Assembly (NCBI RefSeq): GCF_900095825.1
Contig: NZ_LT608315.1
Coordinates: 1,538,311 to 1,602,310 of the forward strand
Length of the DNA stretch: 64,000 bases
Source of the DNA: Acidaminococcus massiliensis
GTDB taxonomy: Bacteria; Bacillota; Negativicutes; Acidaminococcales; Acidaminococcaceae
Reading direction: 5' to 3'
Notes under the pieces: generated by a model
The model's database searches: none
What the model was told of the DNA's origin: nothing
The model's input: only the letters and a program-made list of their open reading frames with translations
In this document: in pieces, positions 38,060 to 46,387 of the stretch
Layout of the letters: every line of letters begins with the position of its first letter
Position numbering within the stretch: position 1 is the first letter of the stretch
Made by a program: the position numbers and the translations under genes

Positions 38060-39724
38060 ATGGAAAAACGTTGGCGTTGGCTGCTGTCCTTAGCTCTGGC
38101 GGCAGTCCTGATCCTGCTGATCGGAGCCCCGTTGGCTGATGTATTTGTAAAGGCGGTCGTCATCGATGATCGCCTTGCTCTTTCTTATGCCCAGGAAACC
38201 TTGGCAGAACCGGGGAACGGACGGATGATCATCAATTCCTTGGTGCTGGGCGTTTTGGTGGTGCTGGGGTCCACGGTGCTGGGGGTGCCGGCGGCCTACC
38301 TCCTAGCCCGGACGGAACTGGCCCGGAAACGCTGGCTGGATGTGCTGTTCCTGGTCCCTTTTATGACGCCTCCTTACATCGCTTCTATGGGATGGATTCT
38401 CTTCATGCAGAAACGGGGACTGTTCGCCCAACTCTTCCCGGTGTTTCCCAATGGGATCCCGGCATTCTTCACCCTGGGGGGACTGGTCCTGGTCATGAGC
38501 CTCCATATCTTCCCCTTCCTGATGGTCCTGCTGAAGAATGCCATGCTCCGTCTCCCGCCTTCCCTGGAGGAAGCTGGGGCGGTGAATGGGGCCGGGCCTT
38601 GCCTGCGGCTGCGGAAGATCTTCCTGCCCCTACTCACCGGGAACTACGCCATCGGGGCTCTGCTGGTATTCGTGAAGACCATTTCCGAATACGGCACCCC
38701 TTATACCCTGGGCCGGCGGATCGGCTTCGACGTGTTCACCACCCATATCCACCGGTACGCGGCCATCGCCCCCATCTCTTTCGGCAAGGCGGCAGTGCTG
38801 GCTTCCGTCCTCACGGGGATCTGCCTCCTCTTGTGGCTGGTGCAGGATTTCATCACCCGGCACCACCAGTATGCCCTGGTGGGAGGGAAGGGCCAGCGGC
38901 AGGCTTTCAAGAAGCTGAGCCCTCTGGGCCGGATCGGAGCCTGGGGCTTCCTGGGAGGGATCTATTTCCTGGCTGTGGGGATCCCGTATTTTTCCGTGAT
39001 TTCCACTTCTTTGATCCGACTCCGGGGATATGGGCTGGCGGCAGGGAATTTCACCTTCCAGCATTACCAGGAACTCCTAGGGACCAGTGACGGGGCCTTG
39101 GAAGCCATCGGCAACAGCTTTGCCATTGCTGGGGCGGCGGCCACCCTCTGCGCGGTGCTGGGGACGGCGGCGGTACTCCTGGTCCAGAGCCTTCCCCTGC
39201 GGCTGGGGAAAATCCTGGAAGGGCTGAGCCTGGTGCCGGAAATGCTGCCAGGGATCGTCCTGGTCATCGGCCTCATGCTGTTCTGGAACGATTTATATGA
39301 GGTGCTGCCCCTGTACAACACCCGGGCCATCCTGGTGGTAGGGTATACGGCCTTGTTCCTGCCCTATACCGTCCAGTATGTGACCAGCGCCTACGGACAG
39401 ATCAGCGGGAACCTGCTGGCAGCTGGCCGGGTGTTCGGAGGGAGCCGGTTCTATATCTTCCGGAAGATCACTTTTCCCCTGCTCCTCCGGGGAATCGGCG
39501 CCGGCTGGATGATGACCTTCATCATTTCTGCCCGGGAACTGGTGGCTCCCAGCCTCATGGCGCCACCGGATACCTTGGTGATTTCCACCTTCATCCTGCG
39601 GGAATTCGAACAGGGCAGCGTCTCCCTGGGCATGGCCATGGCCGTGCTGTGCATGGTGCTTACCACCGGGATCCTCTTGGCGCTGCGTCTGGGGAAAGGG
39701 AAGGCCTCCTCTGGAGAGAACTGA
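38060..39724 (+). CDS. ABC importer permease (FbpB-type fused double permease)
   Basis: A 554-residue inner-membrane protein with about twelve spans in two homologous halves. Each half carries an EAA-like loop: LEEAGAVNGAGPCLRLRKIFL (near 175) and LLAAGRVFGGSRFYIFRKITFPL (near 460). The duplicated architecture is typical of ferric and AfuB-type importers, where one chain forms the whole channel. It starts 16 bp after the binding protein and ends the operon. A strong inverted repeat follows at 39752-39795. Confidence 0.92.
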   Translation: MEKRWRWLLSLALAAVLILLIGAPLADVFVKAVVIDDRLALSYAQETLAEPGNGRMIINSLVLGVLVVLGSTVLGVPAAYLLARTELARKRWLDVLFLVPFMTPPYIASMGWILFMQKRGLFAQLFPVFPNGIPAFFTLGGLVLVMSLHIFPFLMVLLKNAMLRLPPSLEEAGAVNGAGPCLRLRKIFLPLLTGNYAIGALLVFVKTISEYGTPYTLGRRIGFDVFTTHIHRYAAIAPISFGKAAVLASVLTGICLLLWLVQDFITRHHQYALVGGKGQRQAFKKLSPLGRIGAWGFLGGIYFLAVGIPYFSVISTSLIRLRGYGLAAGNFTFQHYQELLGTSDGALEAIGNSFAIAGAAATLCAVLGTAAVLLVQSLPLRLGKILEGLSLVPEMLPGIVLVIGLMLFWNDLYEVLPLYNTRAILVVGYTALFLPYTVQYVTSAYGQISGNLLAAGRVFGGSRFYIFRKITFPLLLRGIGAGWMMTFIISARELVAPSLMAPPDTLVISTFILREFEQGSVSLGMAMAVLCMVLTTGILLALRLGKGKASSGEN

Positions 39725-39751
39725 AAATCAGACGGGAAACCGGACTTTTCC

Positions 39752-39795
39752 AGAGACCGGGACTTGGGGATTTGTTTCCTCAGGTCCCGGTCTCT
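39752..39795 (+). other. Long hairpin between importer operon and DUF4127 gene
   Basis: AGAGACCGGGAC (39752-39763) and GTCCCGGTCTCT (39784-39795) are perfect complements, with further pairing inside. No U-tract follows. The right arm ends 5 bp before the TATAAT of the next gene, so it could stop the upstream transcript or influence the downstream promoter. Confidence 0.55.
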
Positions 39796-39835
39796 ATGGT
39801 ATAATGACACTATTCAAAGGAAAAGAGGTGGCATT

Positions 39836-41413
39836 TTGGGCTGGTGTAAAGGTGTTGGACTATCTGTGGCGCTGCTGGTGGGGCTCTGTGCGCCTGCGGC
39901 AGCGGAAAAGCTGCTCTTCATTCCCCTGGACAGCCGGCCGGTCTCCCTGGCCTATACGGTGGACAGTTTCCGGAAGGCAGGGGTGCAGGTGGTGACCCCG
40001 CCTGGGGAATATCTGGCCAATGACCGGCAGACGGGGGACCCGGTGAAGCTCTCTCAGTGGCTGGAACAGGAAGCCCGGGGAGCGGACGGGGCGGTGGTTT
40101 CTCTGGATTCCCTGATCTACGGGGGCTTGGTCCCCTCCCGGACCCATGAGCTGGATCCCCAAGTGCTGGCCGAACGGGCAGAAGGACTGCTGGCTTTCAA
40201 AGAGAGGCATCCCGGAGTCCCGGTCTATGGCTTTGCCACCGTCATGCGGTCGCCCAAATGGAGCAGTGCCCCGGCGGAACCGGCCTATTATGCCCAATAC
40301 GGGCCCCAGATCTTCCGGTGGGGCGCCCTCCGGGACCGGCAGGAACAGGGGCTGCTGGTCCGGAAGGAGAAAAAGGAGCTGGCCGGGCTGGAAAAAGACC
40401 TGCCCTTGGAAATCCGTCGGGATGTGTTGGAGCGGCGGAAAAAGAACCTGTTCGTGCTGAAGGGCCTTGTCCGGGGCCTGGAAAAAGGGAAGCTGGATTA
40501 TCTCCTGATCGGCCGGGATGATTCCGCCCCCTATTCCGAAGCCCATCGGGATGCCCGGGAACTGGAAAAATTCAGCGATCCGGCATTCCGGTACAAGTTC
40601 CGGAGCTTTTCCGGGGCAGATGAACTGGGGATGGTGCTGCTGAACCGGGCCCTGAATAAAGCCCGGGGAGAGACGCCCCTGGTGTATGCTTACTATAATG
40701 AAGGAAAGGGACCGGCCACCGTAGCTAGCTATGAAGACAGTCCCATCCGGACCAGCTATCGGCAGCATGTGCTGGCTTCCGGCGGCTATCCCGCCCAGTG
40801 GGACAAACGGGCGGATCTGGTGCTGGGGATCTATACTCCGGCAGATGGGGTGACCTTGGGGGCGGATGATCCCCGGAATGGGGAAGCCTTGGACGAAAGG
40901 GGACAGCGGTTCCTGGAAAAGACCTGGGACTATGTACAGCGGGGGGCCAATGTAGGGATCGCGGATGTGGCTTTTGGGAACGGAAGCAGCCGGGGGCTGG
41001 TCCGCGCTCTGTTGGAAGAAAAGGACGGCCAGGAACCCCTGGGGTATCAGCTGGGGTCCTATGCCGGGTGGAATACCGCCAGCAACAGCCTGGGGTACGC
41101 TTTGGGCCAGGGGATGCTCCGGCCCTATCTGGATCCCCAGGACCGTCAGGCACTCCTGACCGTGCGCTACCTGGATGACTGGCTGTACCAGAGCCGGGTC
41201 CGCCAGGAAGTGCGGAAGGAACTGATCTGGCCCAGCCAGTGGCCGGACGGGAAACTCACGGACAGCCAGACGGAACAGGCGGAAAGAATGGTGACGGAGA
41301 AGATGGTGCAGGAAGGCGCACCTCTTCTAGGCGGACGGCCGGAACGATACCGGTACCGGCTGCCCTGGCATCGGACATTCGAAGTAGAAGTGGCCCTGCG
41401 GGCCAGTTCTTAG
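39836..41413 (+). CDS. DUF4127 family protein, exported
   Basis: A 525-residue protein with a signal peptide (MGWCKGVGLSVALLVGLCAP to AAAEK). The mature start KLLFIPLDSRPVSLAYT and DGAVVSLDSLIYGGLVPSRTH, GFATVMRSPKW, LLIGRDDSAPYSEAHRD and ADEL are DUF4127 signatures. The family function is unknown; conserved Asp and Arg residues suggest an enzyme. The best start is TTG 39836 with AAGAGGTGG just upstream; the frame is open to 39764 but without a ribosome site. The promoter is TGG-TATAAT (39797-39805). Confidence 0.88.
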   Translation: MGWCKGVGLSVALLVGLCAPAAAEKLLFIPLDSRPVSLAYTVDSFRKAGVQVVTPPGEYLANDRQTGDPVKLSQWLEQEARGADGAVVSLDSLIYGGLVPSRTHELDPQVLAERAEGLLAFKERHPGVPVYGFATVMRSPKWSSAPAEPAYYAQYGPQIFRWGALRDRQEQGLLVRKEKKELAGLEKDLPLEIRRDVLERRKKNLFVLKGLVRGLEKGKLDYLLIGRDDSAPYSEAHRDARELEKFSDPAFRYKFRSFSGADELGMVLLNRALNKARGETPLVYAYYNEGKGPATVASYEDSPIRTSYRQHVLASGGYPAQWDKRADLVLGIYTPADGVTLGADDPRNGEALDERGQRFLEKTWDYVQRGANVGIADVAFGNGSSRGLVRALLEEKDGQEPLGYQLGSYAGWNTASNSLGYALGQGMLRPYLDPQDRQALLTVRYLDDWLYQSRVRQEVRKELIWPSQWPDGKLTDSQTEQAERMVTEKMVQEGAPLLGGRPERYRYRLPWHRTFEVEVALRASS

Positions 41414-41417
41414 TGAA

Positions 41418-41645
41418 GCCTCACGCTTAATGTCTCACGTCTCACGCCAAAAGAGACCATCTGATCAAGCCAGATGGTTTTGGATGCAGAAAAACCAAAA
41501 GCTGGGAAGGACAGAGTCGTGAAATGTTTCTGCGGCTTTGGTGGCGGGTATTTTAGAAGCAGATGCGTCAGTATCTGGTATCCTTTGGCGTGGGACGTGA
41601 AGCGTGAGACGTTGGGCGGCGGATGTATCAGCATCTGCTTTTTAT
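41418..41645 (+). repeat. Inverted-repeat rich spacer, including terminator of the DUF4127 gene
   Basis: CCATCTGATCAAGCCAGATGG followed by TTTT (41458-41481) is a perfect 7-bp terminator stem. It is bracketed by CTCACGTCTCACGCCAAA (41433-) and TTTGGCGTGGGACGTGA (41584-), an inverted pair. AAGCAGATGC (41557-) is mirrored by GCATCTGCTTTTT (41630-). No gene is seen in this 280-bp gap. The motif CTCACGCCTCACGCC recurs near 56590. Confidence 0.55.
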
Positions 41646-41696
41646 GGACTGCGGACCAATGAAGGCTCATAAAATACATTCAGGGAGGATAAAGGT

Positions 41697-42995
41697 ATGA
41701 CCTATTACGAAGAAGCCATGGAGATGAAGGACGAGATGATCCGGCAACGGCGGGATTTCCATGCCCATCCGGAAACTGCCTGGACGGAATTCCGGACCAC
41801 TTCCTTCATTGCAGAGGAACTCCAAAAGCTGGGGTATGAAGTCCTCATGGGCAGCGACATCCTGGATGAAGGAGCCCGGATGATGGTGCCCGATGAAAAG
41901 ACTTTGAAACAGTGCGCCCAGCGGGCCATCAAAGAAGGGGCCAACCCGGTGCTGGTGGACCGGATGAAAGGGGGCATGACCGGCTGTGTGGGGATCATGC
42001 ATTTCGCCAAACCGGGGAAAACCGTGGCCCTGCGGTTCGACATCGATTCCCTGTTCGTGGCGGAAGATCCGGCTCCCAGCCATCGGCCCAGCGCCCTTGG
42101 ATTCCAATCCAAGCATCCGGGGCTGATGCATGCCTGCGGCCATGACGGCCATGCCACCATCGGTCTGGCAGTGGCCCGGCTGGCAGCAGCCCACAAAGAC
42201 CGGATGGCAGGTACCCTGAAAATCTGCTTCCAGCCAGGAGAAGAAGGAGTGGTCGGGGCCAAAAGCATGGTCCGGAGCGGCATCGTAGACGATGTGGATT
42301 ACTTCATCAGCGGGCACATCGGCCTGGGCAATTATCACGACAGTTCTCTGGTCTGCATGACCCAAGGCTTCCTGGCCACGGACAAGATGGATGCCGTGTT
42401 CACCGGCGCTCCCAGCCACGCCGGGGCCGAACCGGAAAAAGGGAAGAATGCCCTGTTGGCAGCGGCCCAGGCGGCCATTTCCCTCCACACCATCAGCCGG
42501 CACAGCGGCGGCTCTTCCCGGATCAATGTGGGGGTCCTGGAAGCCGGTACGGGACGGAATGAGATCCCGGCCAACGGGCTCATCAAATTCGAGACCCGGG
42601 GAGAAACGGCGGAAATCAATGATTTCATGGTCCGGGAAGCCAAACGGATGGTCCGGGCGGCGGCGATGCTCTATGATGTGGGGGTGGAGATCCTGCCCCG
42701 GGGCAGCGCTACCTCCTCCAATTCTTCCCCGGAAATGGGAGAAGAGATCTACCAGCTGATCGAACCCCTCCATGTGTACAGCCACGTGGCCCGGGAACAG
42801 AAAGTCAGCGGCAGCGAGGACTGCTGCTACTTCATGAGCCGGGTCCAGGAACACGGGGGACAGGCGGTGTACATGCTCTACGGCACCGAGGAAGCCGCCG
42901 GCCATCACCAGAGCGATTTCGACTTCAACGAAGACGTCCTGCCCCGGACCGCCGGGACCATCGCCTTTTTGGTGGAACATTTTGGGAATCAATGA
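41697..42995 (+). CDS. M20D amidohydrolase, AbgA-like (p-aminobenzoyl-glutamate hydrolase type)
   Basis: A 432-residue metallopeptidase. RRDFHAHPETAWTEFRTTSFIAEEL, DIDSLFV, HACGHDGHATIG (near 145), the Glu pair in FQPGEEGVVGA, and HAGAEPEKGKNALLAAA match AbgA more than hippurate hydrolases, including the insertion after the first metal region. AbgA with AbgB releases glutamate from p-aminobenzoyl-glutamate. No abgB or abgT is adjacent, though two further M20 genes are in the window. The ribosome site GGGAGG precedes ATG. Confidence 0.88.
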   Translation: MTYYEEAMEMKDEMIRQRRDFHAHPETAWTEFRTTSFIAEELQKLGYEVLMGSDILDEGARMMVPDEKTLKQCAQRAIKEGANPVLVDRMKGGMTGCVGIMHFAKPGKTVALRFDIDSLFVAEDPAPSHRPSALGFQSKHPGLMHACGHDGHATIGLAVARLAAAHKDRMAGTLKICFQPGEEGVVGAKSMVRSGIVDDVDYFISGHIGLGNYHDSSLVCMTQGFLATDKMDAVFTGAPSHAGAEPEKGKNALLAAAQAAISLHTISRHSGGSSRINVGVLEAGTGRNEIPANGLIKFETRGETAEINDFMVREAKRMVRAAAMLYDVGVEILPRGSATSSNSSPEMGEEIYQLIEPLHVYSHVAREQKVSGSEDCCYFMSRVQEHGGQAVYMLYGTEEAAGHHQSDFDFNEDVLPRTAGTIAFLVEHFGNQ

Positions 42996-43029
42996 GGGGG
43001 GCTGCTGCATGCGCAGCGGCCTCTTTTCT
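42994..43029 (+). terminator. Intrinsic terminator of the AbgA-like gene
   Basis: GAGG plus GCTGCTGC-ATGC-GCAGCGGCCTC is followed by TTTTC. The stem starts within the stop codon. Confidence 0.85.
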
Positions 43030-43051
43030 ATTTGCCTCCTTTAGGAAACTG

Positions 43052-43060
43052 TGCTATGAT
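43052..43060 (+). promoter_or_regulatory. Extended -10 promoter of the Rrf2 gene
   Basis: TGC-TATGAT (TATGAT 43055-43060). Confidence 0.6.
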
Positions 43061-43070
43061 AAATTAAGAA

Positions 43071-43087
43071 GTAATAAATAAAATTAC
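43071..43087 (+). promoter_or_regulatory. Rrf2-type operator candidate R2 (autoregulatory)
   Basis: GTAATAAATAAAATTAC, an inverted repeat GTAAT-N7-ATTAC, begins 11 bp after the -10 and matches R1 at 15 of 17 positions. Confidence 0.6.
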
Positions 43088-43127
43088 ATCATCCCAGCTG
43101 CTCGGCAGTGGGAAGAAAGGAGCCATT

Positions 43128-43559
43128 ATGCAAATCTCAACCAAATTCACCATTGCCATCCATATTTTGGCGGCTACGGAGATCTTCGGGGACCAGTACA
43201 AGATCACCAGCGATTTCCTGGCTTCCAGCGTGGGCTGCAACCCGGTGATCATCCGGAACCTGATGAAGCAGTTGAAAGGAGCCGGCCTCATTGCCGTGCG
43301 GCGGGGTCCTGGGGGAGTACGGGTGACCAAGCCCCTGGAGCAGATCACCTTCTACGATGTCTACGAAGCGGTGGAAACCAACAAAGAAGAACTATTCAAC
43401 TTCCACGACCGGCCCAATCCCCAGTGCCCGGTGGGACGGAACATCCATAAGGCCCTGGACGGCCAGCTCCGGGAGATCCAGAAGCAGTTCGAAGCCGATC
43501 TGCGGCAGCATAACGTGGGCGAAGTGGTAACCGACCTGAAGAAGGAGATTGCCGGCTGA
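43128..43559 (+). CDS. Rrf2-family transcriptional regulator (YwnA-like)
   Basis: A 143-residue winged-helix protein: MQISTKFTIAIHILAATE, then SVGCNPVIIRNLMKQLKGAGLI as recognition helix and RGPGGVRVTKPLEQIT as wing. The C-terminal sensor region has a single cysteine in PNPQCPVGRNIHKAL, the YwnA pattern, and lacks the three-cysteine Fe-S cluster of IscR or NsrR. The DNA-binding region has another Cys. A thiol-based sensor is inferred. Its own promoter and those of a YwnB-like operon and a flavin reductase share a 17-bp palindrome. It is monocistronic. Confidence 0.92.
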   Translation: MQISTKFTIAIHILAATEIFGDQYKITSDFLASSVGCNPVIIRNLMKQLKGAGLIAVRRGPGGVRVTKPLEQITFYDVYEAVETNKEELFNFHDRPNPQCPVGRNIHKALDGQLREIQKQFEADLRQHNVGEVVTDLKKEIAG

Positions 43560-43595
43560 AGGAGAAAGTTGGAGGGACCGGGCCCCTTTCGGCTC

Positions 43596-43625
43596 TTGCC
43601 ACCGTGGACAGAAGTGCGCTATAAT
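43596..43625 (+). promoter_or_regulatory. Promoter of the carrier/peptidase operon
   Basis: TTGCCA (43596-43601), 18 bp, TATAAT (43620-43625). The leader is about 55 nt. Confidence 0.7.
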
Positions 43626-43687
43626 AGCATCATCTTTGCAATTTATCAGGATAAAGCAGTCTTGATAGGCAGAAATGAGGAGAAGTT

Positions 43688-44857
43688 ATGGGAAGTATTG
43701 TTTCGTTGACGGCACTTTTTTGCATCTATGCGGTCAGTGAGCTGATCGCCATGCGCACCCGGGCCATTTTGTCCACGGTGCTGGGAATCTCGGTGATCCT
43801 CCTGGCCGGGTTCTGGTCCGGGCTCCTGCCCCAGACCCTCATCAAGGACGCCCAGGTGTCCGGCATCGGCATGGGGGTAGTGGGGATGCTGATCGTCTCC
43901 ATGGGGACCACCATCGATTTCACCGAGCTGAAGCAGGAATGGAAAGTGGTGGTCACCTCCGTCCTCTGTGTGGTCTTTGCCGTAGCGGCCATCATCCTCA
44001 TCGGGGCTTTCGTCATGGATCCCAAGATTGCCATCTCCGGATCCCCCATCTTTGCCGGGGGCAATGCGGCCACCTTGATCATGCTGGCGGCGGCCAAGGA
44101 AAAGGGGCTGGAATATGTAGGGACTTTCTGCCTGGTGCTGCTGGTGACCCAGAAATTCTTCGGCATTCCCATCGCTTCCTTTGCCCTCCGTCACCTGGCC
44201 CGTCAGCTGCGGGTGGATCCGGGCTTTGTGGCCCAATACAGCGAGGAAGCAGAGAAAAAGGCGGAAGCCGCCCGGAAACGGCCTCTCGCAATGCCTTCCG
44301 CCTTTGACAAGCCATCCGTCTACCTGGCCAAATTGGGGTTGGTGGCCACCCTTTCCTTCTATGCCGCCAGACTCACCGGGGGCCATATCCATTACTTGGT
44401 GATGTGCCTGATCCTGGGGACCCTGTTCTTTGCCCTGGGTTTCCTGGATAAGGGGATCCTGGCCAAGACCCAGTCCAGCGGGCTGATCATCTTCTTTGTG
44501 ACCATCGTGATCTTCACCAATTTGGGGGCCACTACGCCTCAGCAGGTCCTTTCCGTGCTGCCGCCCCTGATTTGGTCCGCCGTCCTGGGGGTGGCCGGCC
44601 TGTGCGCTGCTGCTTTGCTGTGCAGCCGGCTGTTCCGGATGCCCTTTACCTTGGCGGTATCCCTGGGGATCACCTGTACTTTCGGCTTTCCTACGACGAT
44701 GCTGATTTCCCAGGAAGTCTCAGAAGCCATGGGGGAAACGGAAGCACAGCGGAAGGCTCTCCTGAATTTCCTGCTGCCCAAGATGCTGGTAGTTGGGTTC
44801 GTGACGGTGACCATCACTTCCGTGGTCTTGGCGGGCTTTGTGGTGAATATCTTGTAA
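43688..44857 (+). CDS. Multi-span membrane protein, probable transporter of unknown specificity
   Basis: A 389-residue protein with about ten membrane segments, for example SVILLAGFWSGLLP, VVGMLIVSMGTTIDF and GLIIFFVTIVIFTNLGA. It has a charged cytoplasmic loop near 185-205 (EEAEKKAEAARKRP). The segment SGSPIFAGGNAATLIMLAAA and the inverted-topology look recall secondary carriers of the GltS or 2HCT class, but I cannot place it in a named family. It sits directly before an M20 peptidase gene (15 bp gap) in one operon, so import of a peptide-like or acylated glutamate substrate is a reasonable guess. Confidence 0.75.
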   Translation: MGSIVSLTALFCIYAVSELIAMRTRAILSTVLGISVILLAGFWSGLLPQTLIKDAQVSGIGMGVVGMLIVSMGTTIDFTELKQEWKVVVTSVLCVVFAVAAIILIGAFVMDPKIAISGSPIFAGGNAATLIMLAAAKEKGLEYVGTFCLVLLVTQKFFGIPIASFALRHLARQLRVDPGFVAQYSEEAEKKAEAARKRPLAMPSAFDKPSVYLAKLGLVATLSFYAARLTGGHIHYLVMCLILGTLFFALGFLDKGILAKTQSSGLIIFFVTIVIFTNLGATTPQQVLSVLPPLIWSAVLGVAGLCAAALLCSRLFRMPFTLAVSLGITCTFGFPTTMLISQEVSEAMGETEAQRKALLNFLLPKMLVVGFVTVTITSVVLAGFVVNIL

Positions 44858-44872
44858 AAGGAGCATGAGGGA

Positions 44873-46033
44873 ATGGATACACTGGATCTGCAGCTAAAAG
44901 CATATATCGAAGGGCACCGGCAGGAGATGCTGGCCCTGTGGGAAGAAATCGTCGATACGGAAAGCGGTCCCGAACAGCTGGACGGGGTGGACCGGGTGGG
45001 GGACATCCTCCAGCGGGAATTGGAAAAGGCGGGGGCCGCGGTGCGCCGAGTACCTGTGGACCACGCCGGAGACTTGATCGTAGGGGACTGGAACCCAGGA
45101 TCGGAAGCAAGACCGGTGGTGTTCATGGGCCATATGGATACAGTGTTCCTAGCGGGGGAAGCGGCCAAAAATCCCTTCCGGGTGGATGCAGCTGGCAATG
45201 CCCATGGTCCGGGGGTGCTGGATATGAAAGCGGGGCTGGTGATCGGCCTCTATGCCCTAAAAGCCCTCCAGTCCATTGGCTGGAAGAAGTATCCCATCCG
45301 GTTCCTGGGGATCCCGGACGAAGAGACCCTCCATATGTTCTCCAATGCCAAAAACCTGATTGCCCAGGAAGCGGCAGGAGCGGCTGCTGCCTTCAATTTC
45401 GAGCCGGGACCTGTCAATGACAGATTGGTCATCGGCCGGTACGGCGGAGGACCTGTTTCCATCACCGTCCATGGGGTGGCGGCCCATTCCGGCAGTGCCC
45501 CGGAAAAAGGCCGTTCAGCGGTATTGGAAGCGGCTCACAAGATCCTGAAGCTGGAAGCAGCCAACGATATCCCTCGGGGGAAACTGATCAACTGCGGGGC
45601 AGTGGAAGGGGGTATCGGGGAAAATACCATTCCGGATTTCTGTAAGATCCGCATCGGCATCCGGTACCGGAACCAGTCCATCGGGGACGAGATCTTCGCC
45701 CTTTTGCGCCAGGTGACGGAGGAGCGCACCGTGGAAGGGACTTGGGCGGAATTGGATGTGAGCCGGGTAATGGCCTGCATGGAGACCACAGACGGGGTCC
45801 GGAAACTCTATGACCATGTAGCGGATACGGGGGAAGCTTTGGGCCTGGGCCGGATCCCGGGCATCCAGGTAGGCGGTCTTTCCGACGCGGGGATCACCAT
45901 AGGGGCCGGAGTCCCCACCCTGTGCGGCATGGGAGTCCGGGGAGAAGGGGCCCATACGGACCGGGAATATGCCCAGGTAGAGTCCCTGTACGAACGGTGT
46001 CTCTTGGCAGCGGCTGCCGTCCGTACCCTGTGA
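44873..46033 (+). CDS. M20A-type metallopeptidase (carboxypeptidase G2-like)
   Basis: A 386-residue zinc peptidase. The first metal motif is FMGHMDTVF and the bridging Asp lies in HGPGVLDMKAGLV. The catalytic/metal Glu pair is in GIPDEETLH. HSGSAPEKGRSAVLEAA marks the dimerisation lobe and the terminal metal His is in GEGAHTDREY. The pattern fits glutamate carboxypeptidases that cut C-terminal glutamate from folates or peptides. The ribosome site AAAGGAG precedes the gene. It shares an operon with the upstream carrier and possibly the 39-residue ORF downstream. Confidence 0.9.
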   Translation: MDTLDLQLKAYIEGHRQEMLALWEEIVDTESGPEQLDGVDRVGDILQRELEKAGAAVRRVPVDHAGDLIVGDWNPGSEARPVVFMGHMDTVFLAGEAAKNPFRVDAAGNAHGPGVLDMKAGLVIGLYALKALQSIGWKKYPIRFLGIPDEETLHMFSNAKNLIAQEAAGAAAAFNFEPGPVNDRLVIGRYGGGPVSITVHGVAAHSGSAPEKGRSAVLEAAHKILKLEAANDIPRGKLINCGAVEGGIGENTIPDFCKIRIGIRYRNQSIGDEIFALLRQVTEERTVEGTWAELDVSRVMACMETTDGVRKLYDHVADTGEALGLGRIPGIQVGGLSDAGITIGAGVPTLCGMGVRGEGAHTDREYAQVESLYERCLLAAAAVRTL

Positions 46034-46040
46034 GGCGGCC

Positions 46041-46160
46041 ATGGACCGGAGAGTCATCGCCAATGTGATCCTGGGGTTCGGCTGCATCGCCTTGGTCCAG
46101 CAGGAATTTTTCCTGGGAGCCGGTCTCATCGCCCTCAGCTGTCTGGTGCGGAAGGAGTGA
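46041..46160 (+). CDS. Possible 39-residue membrane protein
   Basis: ATG 46041 lies 7 bp after the peptidase stop with GAGGCGG 8 bases upstream. It encodes a 39-residue chain, MDRRVIANVILGFGCIALV, then a hydrophobic stretch and LVRKE, compatible with one or two short membrane segments. No homologue can be named. Codon use and ribosome site make it plausible, not certain. Confidence 0.45.
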   Translation: MDRRVIANVILGFGCIALVQQEFFLGAGLIALSCLVRKE

Positions 46161-46172
46161 CGGGTTCAGCAA

Positions 46173-46312
46173 GAAGTTGGACACGGCCCCCGAAAGGGAC
46201 CTTGGGACGTCAGAATCAGCCTTGTTGGGCTCAACAGCTGGACCATTCTGCTTATTGGGGACAAGCTGATGTCTGCCTTCTGACAGGCCCGTTAGGGCCG
46301 GGGCTGACATCT
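46173..46312 (+). repeat. Structured repeat family B, copy B6 (diverged)
   Basis: ACACGGCC and GGCCGGGGCTGACATC form the outer pair. GACGTCAGAATCAGCCTTGTT and ACAAGCTGATGTCTG form the inner pair. GGCCCGTTAGGGCC keeps the small hairpin. It starts 13 bp after a stop codon and ends 23 bp before the next -10. Confidence 0.7.
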
Positions 46313-46334
46313 ACCCAGGGATGTTGACCAGGTA

Positions 46335-46343
46335 TGGTATAAT
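46335..46343 (+). promoter_or_regulatory. Extended -10 promoter of the flavin reductase gene
   Basis: TGG-TATAAT (TATAAT 46338-46343). Confidence 0.65.
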
Positions 46344-46349
46344 AGATAT

Positions 46350-46366
46350 GTATCATAAAATATTAC
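46350..46366 (+). promoter_or_regulatory. Rrf2-type operator candidate R3
   Basis: GTATCATAAAATATTAC starts 7 bp after the -10. The right half TATTAC is identical to R1 and the left half is degenerate. Confidence 0.5.
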
Positions 46367-46387
46367 ATTTCAAAGGAGAAAACTGAA

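Noticed and set aside
46324-46343. TTGACC and TATAAT as a standard promoter before the flavin reductase
   Set aside because: The boxes are only 8 bp apart. The extended TGG-TATAAT is the more credible element.
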